Positions 27,101-34,000 of a stretch of 52,420 nucleotides of DNA are shown piece by piece. Both the position numbers and the translations under genes were made by a program. Each line of letters starts with the position of its first letter. The stretch's first letter is position 1. Source of the stretch: Micromonospora qiuiae (lineage in GTDB: Bacteria; Actinomycetota; Actinomycetes; Mycobacteriales; Micromonosporaceae); assembly GCF_016863555.1 (NCBI RefSeq), contig NZ_BOPC01000064.1, forward strand, positions 1-52,420, given 5' to 3'. The notes under the pieces are model-generated. The model saw nothing but the letters and a program-made list of their open reading frames with translations. It was not told the origin of the DNA and made no database searches.

Positions 27101-30100
27101 TGCGCGATCTGGTGGGCTTCTTCGTCAACACCTGGGTGCTGCGGGTCGACCTGTCCGGCGAACCGTCGTTCGAGCAGCTGCTCGACCGGGTGCGGGACAA
27201 GGCGCTGCGCGCGTACGACAGCCAGGACGTGCCGTTCGAGCGCCTGGTGGAGCTGTTGAATCCGACCCGGTCGACCGCCCACCAACCGCTGTTCCAGGTG
27301 ATGTTCGCCTGGCAGAACAACGAGATACCCGAGTTCGACCTCTCCGGCCTGCGGGTGACGTTCCTTCCGGCGACCACCGGCACCGCGAAGTTCGACCTCT
27401 TCGTCAACATGGCGAAGGCTCCCGACGCGGGTGCCGTGGGCGTTGTCGAGTACGCCACCGACCTGTTCGAGCCGGCGACCGTGCGGCGCCTGGTCGTGCG
27501 CTTCGTCCAGGTGCTGCGGCAGGTCGTGGCGTGCCCCACGATCGCCGTGGGGGCGGTTGAGGTGGTGAGCCCTGACGAGCGGCACCGCCTGCTGCGGGAA
27601 CTCATCGGGCCGACCGCGACGGTCCCGTCGGTGACCGTGGCGGACCTGTTCGAGCGGCAGGTCGCGGCGACCCCGGACGCGCTCGCCGTCAGCAGCGACG
27701 CGGGCGGGGAGCTCGACGGGCTGACGTACCGGGAGGTCGACGCCCGGGCCAACCGGCTGGCGCACTGGCTGCGGGCACGGGGCGTGGGCCCGGAGCGACG
27801 GGTGGTGGTGCTGCTGCCCCGGTCGACAGACCTGGTGGTGGGGCTGCTGGCGGTGCTGAAGGCCGGCGGCAGCTACGTGGCGGTGGACCCGGAGTACCCG
27901 GCGGCCCGGGTGGCGCAGGTGATCGAGGACGCCGCTCCGGTGGTGGTGCTCGACCGCGAGACGCTGGCGCTGGGCGCGGCCGGGGGGCCGTGCGACGCCC
28001 CGGATCGGGTCGCCACCCACCCGGCAGCCGGCGCCTACGTGCTCTACACCTCCGGCTCCACAGGCCGACCCAAGGGCGTCGTGGTGTCCCACGAGTCCAT
28101 GGTGAACCTGCTGCTGTCCATGAGGGACACCCTCCGGGTGGACGCCCGGGACCGGCTGCTGGCGGTCACCACCATCGCCTTCGACATCGCCATGCTGGAG
28201 GTTTTCCTGCCGCTGGTGACCGGCGCGGCGGTGGTGGTCGCAGCGCGGGAGACGGTGCTGCACCCTGCCGCGCTGCTCGACCTGGCCCGGCGCGCCGGGT
28301 GCACCATCCTCCAGGGCACCCCGTCGCTGTGGCGGATGCTGGCCGCGCACGGACTCGACGGGCTGCGGGGCCTGCGGGTCGCCCTGGTCGGTGGCGAGGC
28401 GCTGACCACCGACCTCGCCGACACGCTACGCGCCGTGGCGGTGCAGGCGGTGAACGGGTACGGGCCGACGGAGGCCACCATCTACGCCACCACCTGGACG
28501 ATCGGGCGCACCGCGGCGTCTCCGCCGATCGGCCGGCCGGTCGCCAACGGCCGGGCGTACGTGCTGGACAGCGCCCTGCGCCTGGTCCCGCCGGGCGTGG
28601 TGGGGGAGCTGTACCTCGCCGGCACCGGGTTGGCCCGCGGCTACCTGGACCAACCGGCGCTGACCGGCGTACGGTTCGTGGCCGACCCGTACGGGCCGGC
28701 CGGCGAGCGGATGTACCGCACCGGTGACCTGGCCCGGTGGAACGCCGTCGGCGAGCTCGAGTACGCAGGGCGGGTCGATCACCAGATCAAGGTGCGCGGG
28801 TTCCGGATCGAGCCGGGCGAGGTGGAGGCGGCCCTGACCGGCCACCCCGACGTCCGGCAGGCCCTGGTCGTGGCGCTCGCCGACCGCCCCGACGACCAGC
28901 GCCTGGTGGCGTACGTGGTGCCGGCCGTGTCCGGCTCCGAGGCCGGTGCGGACGAGCAGGTCCAGGAATGGCAGGAGGTCTACGACCAGGCGTACGCGTC
29001 GGCGGGCGCCGAGGGCTGGGGCGAGGACTTCGGCGTCTGGAACTCCAGCTACACCGACGAACCGATCCCACTGCCGGAGATGCGCGAGTGGCGCGACGAG
29101 GCGGTGGACCGGATCCGCTCCTGGTCGCCGCGGCGGGTGCTGGAACTCGGTGTCGGCACCGGTCTGCTGATGTCCCGGCTCATCGGCGAGGTGGACGAGT
29201 ACTGGGGCACAGATTTCTCCGCGGCCGGGATCGAGCGGCTGCGCGCCGACGTGGCCGCGGCGGGGTACGCCGACCGGGCGCGCCTGCGCTGCCAGCCCGC
29301 GCACGACCTGTCGGGGCTGCCCGAGGGGCACTTCGACACGGTGGTGCTCAACTCGGTCGTCCAGTACTTCCCGAACGCCGCGTACCTCGACCTGGTGCTG
29401 GCCGGGGCGCTGGACCTGCTCGCCCCCGGTGGCCGCGTGGTGGTCGGCGACGTCCGCAACGCCCGGACCCTGCGCCGGCTGCGTACCGCGATCCACCGGG
29501 CCCAGCGCCCGGCGGCCGGGCCGGCGGCCGAACGGGCGGCGGTGGAGCAGGCGGTGCTACTGGAGAACGAGCTGGTGGTCGACCCGGCGAGGTTCAGCCG
29601 GTGGGCCGATCGGCACGACGTGGGCGCCGTCGACATCCGACTCAAGACCGGCCGGGCGCACAACGAGCTGACCCGGCACCGCTACGAGGTCGTGCTGCAC
29701 AAGACGCCGGTCGCGGTCGAGCCGGTGCACGACGTGCCCGTCGTCCGGTGGACCGGGCTCGACGACCTGATCGCGACGGTCCGCGCGGACGGGCTGCCGG
29801 TGCGCGTCTCCGGTATCCCGAACGCCCGGTTGGCCACGGAGGCGGCCGGGAGCGACAACGGCGCGGCGGTGGACCCGTACGAGCTGCGCGAGAGCCTGGG
29901 CCGGCAGGGCTGGGACGCCGTCCTCACCTGGTCGGCGGAGGCCGACCGCTTCGACGCGGTGGTGCTCGACCGGCCCGCCACCGGGCGACCCCTGTCCGGT
30001 GTGTTCCTGCCGGGCGCCGGGGACGCGGACGGGCCGCTCGTCAACGACCCGAGTGCGGCCCGCCAGGTCGCCCGCCTGGCCGTCACGCTGCGCGGTTACG

Positions 30101-31653
30101 TGGCGGAGCGGCTGCCCGACTATATGGTCCCGGCCGCGGTCGTACCGGTCGGCGAGGTGCCGCTCACGCCGAACGGAAAGGTGGACCGAAGCGCCCTGCC
30201 GCCGCCGGACTACGCCCGGGCGTCCACCGGCCGGGCGCCCCGGACCGGGGCGGAGGAGCGGCTCGCCGGGCTCTTCGCCGCGGTGCTCGGTCTGGACCGG
30301 GTGGGCGTGGACGACGGCTTCTTCGACCTCGGCGGCCACTCGCTGTTGGCGGTCCGGCTGCTCACCGCCGTGGAGAAGGCGTTCGGCGTACGCGTCGCGG
30401 TGGCCGACTTCCTCGCCGCTCCCCGGGTACGCGAGGTGGCCGAGCTGATCGCTCAGGCCGGGACCGGGCGGGCGACGGGACGGCCGGCGCTGGTGCCGGC
30501 CAGCGAGGCGGAGTTGGACGCCGAGCTCTCCTTCCCAACGGTCACCCGCCCGGCGCACGCGCCGCGTGCGGTCCTGCTGACCGGGGCCACCGGCTTCGTC
30601 GGCGCGTTCGTCCTGGCGGAACTGCTGCGCCGCACCGACGCCCGGGTGATCTGCCTGGTCCGGGGCGACAGCGCGGCGCACGCCCGGAAGCGGCTGCACG
30701 ACACCGTCGGCCGCTACGGGCTCGACGTCGACGTGGCCGACCCACGGCTGGACGTGGTGCGGGGAGACCTGGCGCAGCCGCGCCTGGGGCTCGACCCCGC
30801 GCTGTGGGGCCGGCTGGCCGACGCGGTGGACGCCGTGCTGCACTGCGGCGCGCAGGTGAACCACCTATCGCCGTACGACCGGTTGCGGCCGGCGAATGTG
30901 GACGGCACCACGGAACTGCTCCGGCTGGCCGCCGAGGGCAACCCGAAGCGTTTCCACCACGTGTCGACGCTCGGGGTGTTCACCCCCGAAACGGCGCTGG
31001 TCACCGAGGACTCCCCGATCACCGATCAGCGGCATCCGGTGGGGGCGGGCTACGCCGCCAGCAAGTGGGTGGCGGACGGTCTCGTCCTGCGGGCGATCGA
31101 GCGCGGCGCGGCCGGCGGCCTCTACCGGCTCGGCCGGGCCTGGGCGGCGAGCGGCAGCGGCGTGGTGGACCAGGACGACATGTTCTGCCGCCTACTGACC
31201 AGTTGCGCCGCGCTGGGCTGCTATCCCACCGAACCGTTCCTGCGGGACAGCCTGCTCCCCGTCGACTACGTCGCCCGGGCGCTGGTCGCCCTGGCGCTGG
31301 CCGGCGAGGAACCGGGACCGGTCCGGCACCTGCACCACCCCGGCCGGGTCGGGCCGGGCGAGTTCATGCGAGTTCGGGACGGTCTGCGCGGGACGCGGTC
31401 CGAGGCGGTGTCGCTGGCGGAGTGGCTGCGCCGGGTGGCCGAGGACGGTCGGGAGCTGCCGATCGCCCCGTACCTGCCGCACCTGCACGGGTACCTGGAC
31501 GACCCGGACGGGCGGCCGGCGGACACCCGGTTCGTGAACGACAGGACCATGCACCGGCTCCGGCGCCTCGGCCTGCCGGCGCCGGAGATCGACGAGTCCA
31601 TGATCATCAATTGTTGGCGCTTCCTGGAACGAGAGGGGCACGTGGCGTCATGA
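18133..31653 (+). CDS. Four-module nonribosomal peptide synthetase with terminal reductase
   Basis: 4506 residues. Order: C-domain tail (1-140); degenerate A* (about 143-530); T1 (Ser564, FDFDGDSL); C1 (617-1050, HHIAADE at 746); A1 (1083-1560, YTSGSTG 1217, Lys1557); T2 (Ser1609); C2 (1663-2100, HHIATDG 1791); A2 (2134-2600); T3 (Ser2652); C3 (2707-3140, HHIAGDG 2836); A3 (3168-4020, YTSGSTG 3305, Lys4016) with an N-methyltransferase inserted (about 3610-3990, ELGVGTG, LNSVVQYFP); T4 (Ser4070); reductase R (4140-4506, GATGFVG 4151, YAASK 4307-4311). A* lacks the A3 loop (FDPAEADPADG instead of YTSGSTGxPKG) and the whole A_sub with the A10 Lys, so it should not adenylate. Manual GrsA-numbered codes: A1 DVMTGGGMA(K), a Pro-like DV...TETH type with small residues; A2 DILQLGVIW(K), near-identical to glycine; A3 DILQLGGIY(K), glycine-like. 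R releases the chain as aldehyde or alcohol. ATG 18133 overlaps the preceding TGA. No epimerase domain; the C domains look LCL-type. Confidence 0.95.
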   Translation: MAMNECSWQDDLRAVPDGHTREELAQAVLVALANRYDPREDFDALSLTDLLTDTDGDRPTPDDWGLSLTVTDEDERLRYVLRHDGSLFPPEVVARMGANYRTLLADAVAHPHRPIAELRLLSADERRDLLTAADGISWPYLRDASVHSLVENQVMVTPDAPAVAHAGGIISYRQLNERANRLARALRASGLGTGERVGVALPWSARTPELLLAVAKAGLAYVPLAAAGDPERLAVIEKQSQLAAMLVDDDTAPDRADASATPVLSLATLDERAAGQPAGNLDLAVAADTPAYLVFDPAEADPADGAVVPHRTVVAVLAWAWETYSFEEAARVRAIAGPGGDRAAFELWCPLTMGGCLMLDGSSAAATLLVTTAAELADLLDRDAVPPATRVLHVTGDQLDAELVDAVFAGTAVTRLNAVYGPPEAGGHATYACHTAPPSAPPTVGRPIHNVYAYLLDGHGRLVPRGVPGELHLGGDIVSDRYLDDAARGRRLFRGGPDDSFRTLLPTGRPAVWTEDGELRLVDRDGPVTYRSDEERLLCEVFAAALGEPEIWPDDDFFDFDGDSLIAVKVVSRIRALLGVEVSIRMLFEARTPAELARRLACAERAGVTLAPRDRPDLVPLSFAQQRLWFLDRMEGPSPTYNVPLIYRLDGELRHPALAEALADVVGRHESLRTVFPEVDGQPVQRVVPAAEARPPFSVERVTPAEAEERVREAARYAFDLEAEIPVRAWLFVTGPTEHVLLVLLHHIAADEWSKEALAGDLARAYEARCQAVAPTFPPLPVQYVDYTLWQRDVLGDASDPDSAMGAQLRFWKQALAGLPDEIGLPFDRPRPVTPSYRGSLLDLHVDAEVHEGLIQLSRRAGATIFMVFHAAFAVLLSKLSGGTDIPIGTPVAGRGDEALDELVGFFVNTVVLRSDLSGNPTFEELLTRVRDCDLDALAHQEIPFEQLVRELNPVRAVGRNPLFQVSMTAQPTDTRLALPGVRATGETRVFGVSRFDLHVNFDERYTDDRRPAGVALQIEFSTDLFDVATIETTARRLIRVLAAVAADAGTRLGDIDVLGAEERATILTRWSDNPWEVPADTVLPDLLAAQVARTPDAPAVQMGDTVLSYAELNARANRLARHLVRQGVGPESLVALQMPRSVDLVVAVWAVLKAGGAYVPIDGTYPAERISFMLRDARPTVLLTEPVDAADESEADLTDADRRGPLLPAHPCYVIYTSGSTGVPKAVSMPGAAMVNLLVWWTAVEPPARIAQFSAFSFDVSVMEMLIATVGGGTIVLPEDHIRKDMDRLVQWMGDNGVNDFTFVPNLVLNAFCEAANAAGATLPALTRIGQGGETLVLSAAVKDFFRASRPHRQLVNGYGPTETHMATEYKMPHSVDDWPDDAPIGRPIANTRLYVLDRWMQPVPPNVIGELYIGGAQLARGYLNRPGLTAARFVANPYGEPGSRLYRTGDLVRWRADGEMLFVGRTDHQVKVRGFRIELGEIEAVLREHPRLAQVAVVAVQERPGVRQVVAYVVPAEAAPDPRDLHRFVADRLPDYMVPSAFVTLDHLPLNPNGKLDRVKLPTPAASVAGRSPRTRVEQVLCDIYSDILGVPSVTIDDDFFALGGHSLTATKLMSRLRAKLRIDLPIRALFDERTPAGLATLAENAERAVVPLEPRPRPERVPLSFAQQRLWFLDRLEGPSPTYNNPLVSRLAGDLDRAALATALADIVGRHESLRTVFPEVDGAPVQRILPPEQVDTTPVVARITPGELDARLRAAAAQPFDLATEIPLRAWLFELGPREHVLMFVVHHIATDGWSMQPFIRDLSEAYEARRQGRAPDWAPLPVQYADYAIWQREVLGEVVAPTGVGAAHLAYWREALAGAPDELALPFDRPRPSMSTYRGDVVPFHVGPEAHARLVELARATGTTSFMVFQAAVAALLGKLTGGTDILVGAPVAGRADEALHDLVGFFVNTVVLRTDLSGDPTFTELLARVRDNTLAAFAHQDVPFEQVVEALNPARSLARNPLFQVLMPFNSNLAGTSVGLPGLDMTPEEAPLDIAKVDLSFNLRENFGPAGEPLGVEGELQYSTDLFERPTIAAIGERLHRMLAAVVDAPERRLHAIDVLGPAERARLLGEWSGSAASTPRTEPARHTPELIEEWSRRTPEVVAVVCGDATLTYRELASRANQLARHLRAQGVGPEDRVAVVLPRSVDLLVALLAVWKAGAAYLPIDPEHPAERIAYLVADAAPRVTLDGPVDLGGYPAGGLTPAERPGATAGALPAYVIYTSGSTGRPKGVVVSHDNLSSLLDAMRGRLPFGPDSRLLATTTVGFDIAALELFLPLTSGATVVLADEEEAREPRHLLALLGRHRITTTQATPSLWRAVTAEAADELSGVDVLVGGEALPADLAEELARQARSVTNVYGPTEATIWSTSAPVLAGAAPSIGTPLSNTRAYVLDAGLRPVPAGVAGELYLAGRGVARGYLDRPGLTAERFVACPYGAPGERMYRTGDLVRWDAEGRLVYLGRVDDQLKLRGFRIELGELEGVLREQPGVADAAAAVHRFGAEDQRLVGYVRPQPGAVVDPVALRGRLAELLPDYLVPVAVLTLDELPLSPNGKLDRGALPAPRFATGVGSRAPRTPRERVLCELFAEVLGVPEVGVDDDFFALGGHSLLATRLTSRIRALLGVEVPIRAIFDTPTVAALAPDRHAGRRVRPALRRRDERPDRPPLSFAQRRLWFIDRFEGPSPTYNVPLVLRLVGALDVPALQRAVRDVVARHESLRTVFTQIDDGTPVQRVIPVDETELTVPLVDVTAGGRAEVLAELATHRFDLAREIPIRAAVLRCADQEHLLALTVHHIAGDGGSMAPLARDVSVAYEAHRARREPDWAPLPVQYLDYTLWQRELLGDESDPDSLLAEQFAYWRDELAGVPHPLQLPTDRPRPAVASFRGDAVDFEVDPALFAAVEDLARARGTTVAMVFQAALAVLLRQLGGGDDLTIGSPIAGRTDEALRDLVGFFVNTWVLRVDLSGEPSFEQLLDRVRDKALRAYDSQDVPFERLVELLNPTRSTAHQPLFQVMFAWQNNEIPEFDLSGLRVTFLPATTGTAKFDLFVNMAKAPDAGAVGVVEYATDLFEPATVRRLVVRFVQVLRQVVACPTIAVGAVEVVSPDERHRLLRELIGPTATVPSVTVADLFERQVAATPDALAVSSDAGGELDGLTYREVDARANRLAHWLRARGVGPERRVVVLLPRSTDLVVGLLAVLKAGGSYVAVDPEYPAARVAQVIEDAAPVVVLDRETLALGAAGGPCDAPDRVATHPAAGAYVLYTSGSTGRPKGVVVSHESMVNLLLSMRDTLRVDARDRLLAVTTIAFDIAMLEVFLPLVTGAAVVVAARETVLHPAALLDLARRAGCTILQGTPSLWRMLAAHGLDGLRGLRVALVGGEALTTDLADTLRAVAVQAVNGYGPTEATIYATTWTIGRTAASPPIGRPVANGRAYVLDSALRLVPPGVVGELYLAGTGLARGYLDQPALTGVRFVADPYGPAGERMYRTGDLARWNAVGELEYAGRVDHQIKVRGFRIEPGEVEAALTGHPDVRQALVVALADRPDDQRLVAYVVPAVSGSEAGADEQVQEWQEVYDQAYASAGAEGWGEDFGVWNSSYTDEPIPLPEMREWRDEAVDRIRSWSPRRVLELGVGTGLLMSRLIGEVDEYWGTDFSAAGIERLRADVAAAGYADRARLRCQPAHDLSGLPEGHFDTVVLNSVVQYFPNAAYLDLVLAGALDLLAPGGRVVVGDVRNARTLRRLRTAIHRAQRPAAGPAAERAAVEQAVLLENELVVDPARFSRWADRHDVGAVDIRLKTGRAHNELTRHRYEVVLHKTPVAVEPVHDVPVVRWTGLDDLIATVRADGLPVRVSGIPNARLATEAAGSDNGAAVDPYELRESLGRQGWDAVLTWSAEADRFDAVVLDRPATGRPLSGVFLPGAGDADGPLVNDPSAARQVARLAVTLRGYVAERLPDYMVPAAVVPVGEVPLTPNGKVDRSALPPPDYARASTGRAPRTGAEERLAGLFAAVLGLDRVGVDDGFFDLGGHSLLAVRLLTAVEKAFGVRVAVADFLAAPRVREVAELIAQAGTGRATGRPALVPASEAELDAELSFPTVTRPAHAPRAVLLTGATGFVGAFVLAELLRRTDARVICLVRGDSAAHARKRLHDTVGRYGLDVDVADPRLDVVRGDLAQPRLGLDPALWGRLADAVDAVLHCGAQVNHLSPYDRLRPANVDGTTELLRLAAEGNPKRFHHVSTLGVFTPETALVTEDSPITDQRHPVGAGYAASKWVADGLVLRAIERGAAGGLYRLGRAWAASGSGVVDQDDMFCRLLTSCAALGCYPTEPFLRDSLLPVDYVARALVALALAGEEPGPVRHLHHPGRVGPGEFMRVRDGLRGTRSEAVSLAEWLRRVAEDGRELPIAPYLPHLHGYLDDPDGRPADTRFVNDRTMHRLRRLGLPAPEIDESMIINCWRFLEREGHVAS

Positions 31654-32114
31654 CCCAGCCGACACTCACCTCCGGCCTGCACCACGTCGGCGTCGAGACC
31701 CCCGACCTGGCCAACTCGCTCGCCTGGTACCAGGACTTCTTCGGCTGCCGCCCGACCTGGACGGCGGACACCTTCTCCGAGCTGACCCGCCGCCGGCTGC
31801 CCGGCGTTCTGCGGCTCACCGAGGTGGTCGTCGGGGACCTGCGGCTGCACCTGTTTCAGCGAACCGACCCGGGTGTCGGGGCCCGCGACGGCGCCCCCCG
31901 GTTCCAGCACCTCTGCGTCGCCGTGGATTCTCCCGACGAGCTGGAGCGCTGGCGCCTGCGCTGGGCCGAGCTGTTCGACTCGGGCCGCTACCGGTACGTC
32001 GACCCCGACCCGCCGACCGAGATCGTCGTCGACGACCGCGGGGTGGCCAGCTTCTACTGCCTCGACGTCAACGGCCTGGAGTACGAATTCACCTACCTCC
32101 CAGAGGGTGTGTGA
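31650..32114 (+). CDS. Single-domain VOC extradiol dioxygenase, probable L-DOPA 2,3-dioxygenase (LmbB1-like)
   Basis: A 154-residue glyoxalase/VOC protein. Metal ligands are readable as His in LHHVGVETPD, His in RFQHLCVAVD and Glu in GLEYEFTYLP, the usual 2-His-1-Glu set. LmbB1 and its homologues in pyrrolobenzodiazepine and hormaomycin clusters are one-domain VOC enzymes that cleave L-DOPA on the way to 4-alkyl-L-prolines. By sequence alone it is a generic VOC protein. The assignment rests on the next gene being a heme tyrosine hydroxylase and on the LmbY- and LmbA-like genes that follow. Its ATG overlaps the NRPS TGA (ATGA). Confidence 0.75.
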   Translation: MTQPTLTSGLHHVGVETPDLANSLAWYQDFFGCRPTWTADTFSELTRRRLPGVLRLTEVVVGDLRLHLFQRTDPGVGARDGAPRFQHLCVAVDSPDELERWRLRWAELFDSGRYRYVDPDPPTEIVVDDRGVASFYCLDVNGLEYEFTYLPEGV

Positions 32115-33058
32115 TGAGCGGCCGCGCCGCCGCGGTCGCGCTGGCCCTGCCGTACGCCGGGCCCTGGGACTTGGGGGACTACCCGTACGGTCTGGAGCCG
32201 TTGGCATTGCCGCACCCCGGCAACGCCTGGCTCTCCGACGGCACCATCGGCGACGACCTGCGGGACTGCCATCTGGCCCTGCTCTCGACCGACCTGCGCA
32301 CCACCCCGGCCGGCCCGGACGACCTGGAGAAACTGTTCTGGTTCCGCTGGATCGTCGGACACCACATCTCGTTCGTCCTCTGGCGGCTGCTCGCCGGCGC
32401 GCTGGTCCGGCTGGCCGAGGGCGATCCGGACAACCGGACCCTCACCGCCACAGTCACGGAGTACGTCCGGGCGTACAGCGCCATGCTGATCTACACGGGG
32501 TCCAGCACGCAGGCGATCTACAACGAGGCCATCCGGCCGAGCATGTACCGGCTGCACAACACGTTCAGCGGCACCTGGTCGGCGGACTACCCGGCGGTGC
32601 GCGCCCTGTTCCGAGGGCGACGGGCACCGCGCGGGGTGACCGCCGGCGCGGCGGAGCTGCTGCGCGAGGTGCGGCTGAGCCACCAGATCCACCTGGGCGT
32701 CGCGTCGAAGCTGGTGGTCGACGGCCGGTCCCTGCTCCAGCACCTGGTCGACAATCCGGCGGCGAATCAGCCCCGCATGTGGGCGTCGATCTTCGACTGC
32801 TACTTCCTGACCGTCCGCGAGCCGGTCACCGGGCATCAGGTGCTCGCCCAGCTGCTCCGTCGCTGCAAGGCGGTGGCGATGGATCTGGAGACGAACGGCC
32901 TCTACCCGGCCGGCGCGCGGTACACCGGGTTCGTCCCGGAGGAGCTGCGCACCCCGGCCGCGCTGGCCTGCGAGAACGAATTGACCGAGATCGTACTGCG
33001 GGTCGCCGGGCTGGCGACGGGGGCCGTCCGACCCGTACCGGCCGGACCGGCGGAGTGA
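32114..33058 (+). CDS. Heme-dependent L-tyrosine 3-hydroxylase family (LmbB2/SfmD-like)
   Basis: A 314-residue protein resembling the histidine-ligated heme aromatic oxygenases (tryptophan 2,3-dioxygenase superfamily). The segment LFWFRWIVGHHISFVLWRLL parallels the TDO helix LFI-xHQ-xxELW with the distal His. The later EVRLSHQIHLGVASKLV could hold the proximal His. GDYPYGLEPLALPHPG at the N-terminus fits LmbB2-like tyrosine hydroxylases as I recall them. The expected reaction is L-tyrosine to L-DOPA. ATG 32114 overlaps the VOC stop (TGATG). The pairing with a VOC dioxygenase is the pathway hallmark. Confidence 0.7.
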   Translation: MSGRAAAVALALPYAGPWDLGDYPYGLEPLALPHPGNAWLSDGTIGDDLRDCHLALLSTDLRTTPAGPDDLEKLFWFRWIVGHHISFVLWRLLAGALVRLAEGDPDNRTLTATVTEYVRAYSAMLIYTGSSTQAIYNEAIRPSMYRLHNTFSGTWSADYPAVRALFRGRRAPRGVTAGAAELLREVRLSHQIHLGVASKLVVDGRSLLQHLVDNPAANQPRMWASIFDCYFLTVREPVTGHQVLAQLLRRCKAVAMDLETNGLYPAGARYTGFVPEELRTPAALACENELTEIVLRVAGLATGAVRPVPAGPAE

Positions 33059-33071
33059 AGAGGGTGATCTG

Positions 33072-33974
33072 ATGCGACACGGAGTGATCCTGCTGCCCGA
33101 GCGGCGCTGGGCGGACGCCCGCGAGCGGTGGGTGCGCGCGGAGCAGCTCGGCTTCGACCACGCGTGGATGTACGACCACCTCAACTGGCGCTGGTTCCGG
33201 GACAAGCCCTGGTACGCGCTGATGCCGACCCTCGCCGCGGCGGCCACGGCCACCCGCACCATGCGGATCGGCACGTTGGTGGCCAGCCCCGGCAACCGGC
33301 ACCCGGTCCCCTTCGCCAAGGATATGATGACCCTGGACGATATCTCCGACGGCCGGATCATCGCCGGGATCGGTGCCGGGGCGGGTGGCTTCGACGACCA
33401 GGTCCTGGGCCGGGCCGCGCTGGGCCCGCGCGACCGCGCCGACCGGTTCGCCGAGTTCGTCGAGCTGACCGACCAGCTGCTGTCCCAACCGGTGACGACC
33501 TATCGGGGCCGGCACTTCACCACCGTCGAGGCGCACCTGCACCCCGGCTGCGTGCAGCGGCCCCGGCTGCCGCTGGCGGTGGCCGCGCTCGGGCCGCGCG
33601 GCATCCGGCTGGCGGCCCGGCACGCCGACATCTGGATCACCATCGCCTGGCCGGGACACGGTGAGCCGTATCGGTACGACCAGGCGGTCCCGGTGATCCG
33701 CGAGCAGGCCGCGCTGCTGGACAAGGAGTGCGAGGCGATCGGCCGGGACCCGGCCACGGTACGCCGGATGGTGGTGACCGGCGCCCGGATCGAGGGGGCC
33801 ACGGACTCCGTCGAGACCTATCTCGACGCGTGCGGGCTGTACGGCGAGATCGGCGTCACCGACCTGGTCGTGCACTGGCCCCGCCCGGACTTCCCCTACC
33901 AGGGCAGCGTCGAGGTGCTGGAGGAGATCGCCGCGGCGGTGCTCCGGCCCGACCCGCGGCCGGACCCCGCCTGA
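33072..33974 (+). CDS. LLM-class F420-dependent oxidoreductase (LmbY-like reductase)
   Basis: A 300-residue luciferase-like TIM barrel. Seen: DHAWMYDHLNWR near residue 35, MRIGTLVASPGNRHPV, LDDISDGRIIAGIGAGAGGFD, and the C-terminal ARHADIWITIAW. These are typical of F420-binding members. In the alkylproline pathway the LmbY/Apd6 enzyme uses F420H2 to reduce the pyrroline or diene intermediate. AGAGGGTGATCTG precedes ATG 33072. Position inside the alkylproline block supports the assignment. Other F420 enzymes cannot be distinguished by motif alone. Confidence 0.8.
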   Translation: MRHGVILLPERRWADARERWVRAEQLGFDHAWMYDHLNWRWFRDKPWYALMPTLAAAATATRTMRIGTLVASPGNRHPVPFAKDMMTLDDISDGRIIAGIGAGAGGFDDQVLGRAALGPRDRADRFAEFVELTDQLLSQPVTTYRGRHFTTVEAHLHPGCVQRPRLPLAVAALGPRGIRLAARHADIWITIAWPGHGEPYRYDQAVPVIREQAALLDKECEAIGRDPATVRRMVVTGARIEGATDSVETYLDACGLYGEIGVTDLVVHWPRPDFPYQGSVEVLEEIAAAVLRPDPRPDPA

Positions 33975-34000
33975 AGCGGCCGAAGCGAACAGGAGTCCTC

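Noticed and set aside
28737..31649. Plus-strand frame that overlaps the end of the NRPS and runs into the VOC gene
   Set aside because: Only its last 155 codons (31650-32114) are a real gene. The upstream part is an Arg/Gly-rich shadow of the NRPS in another frame.
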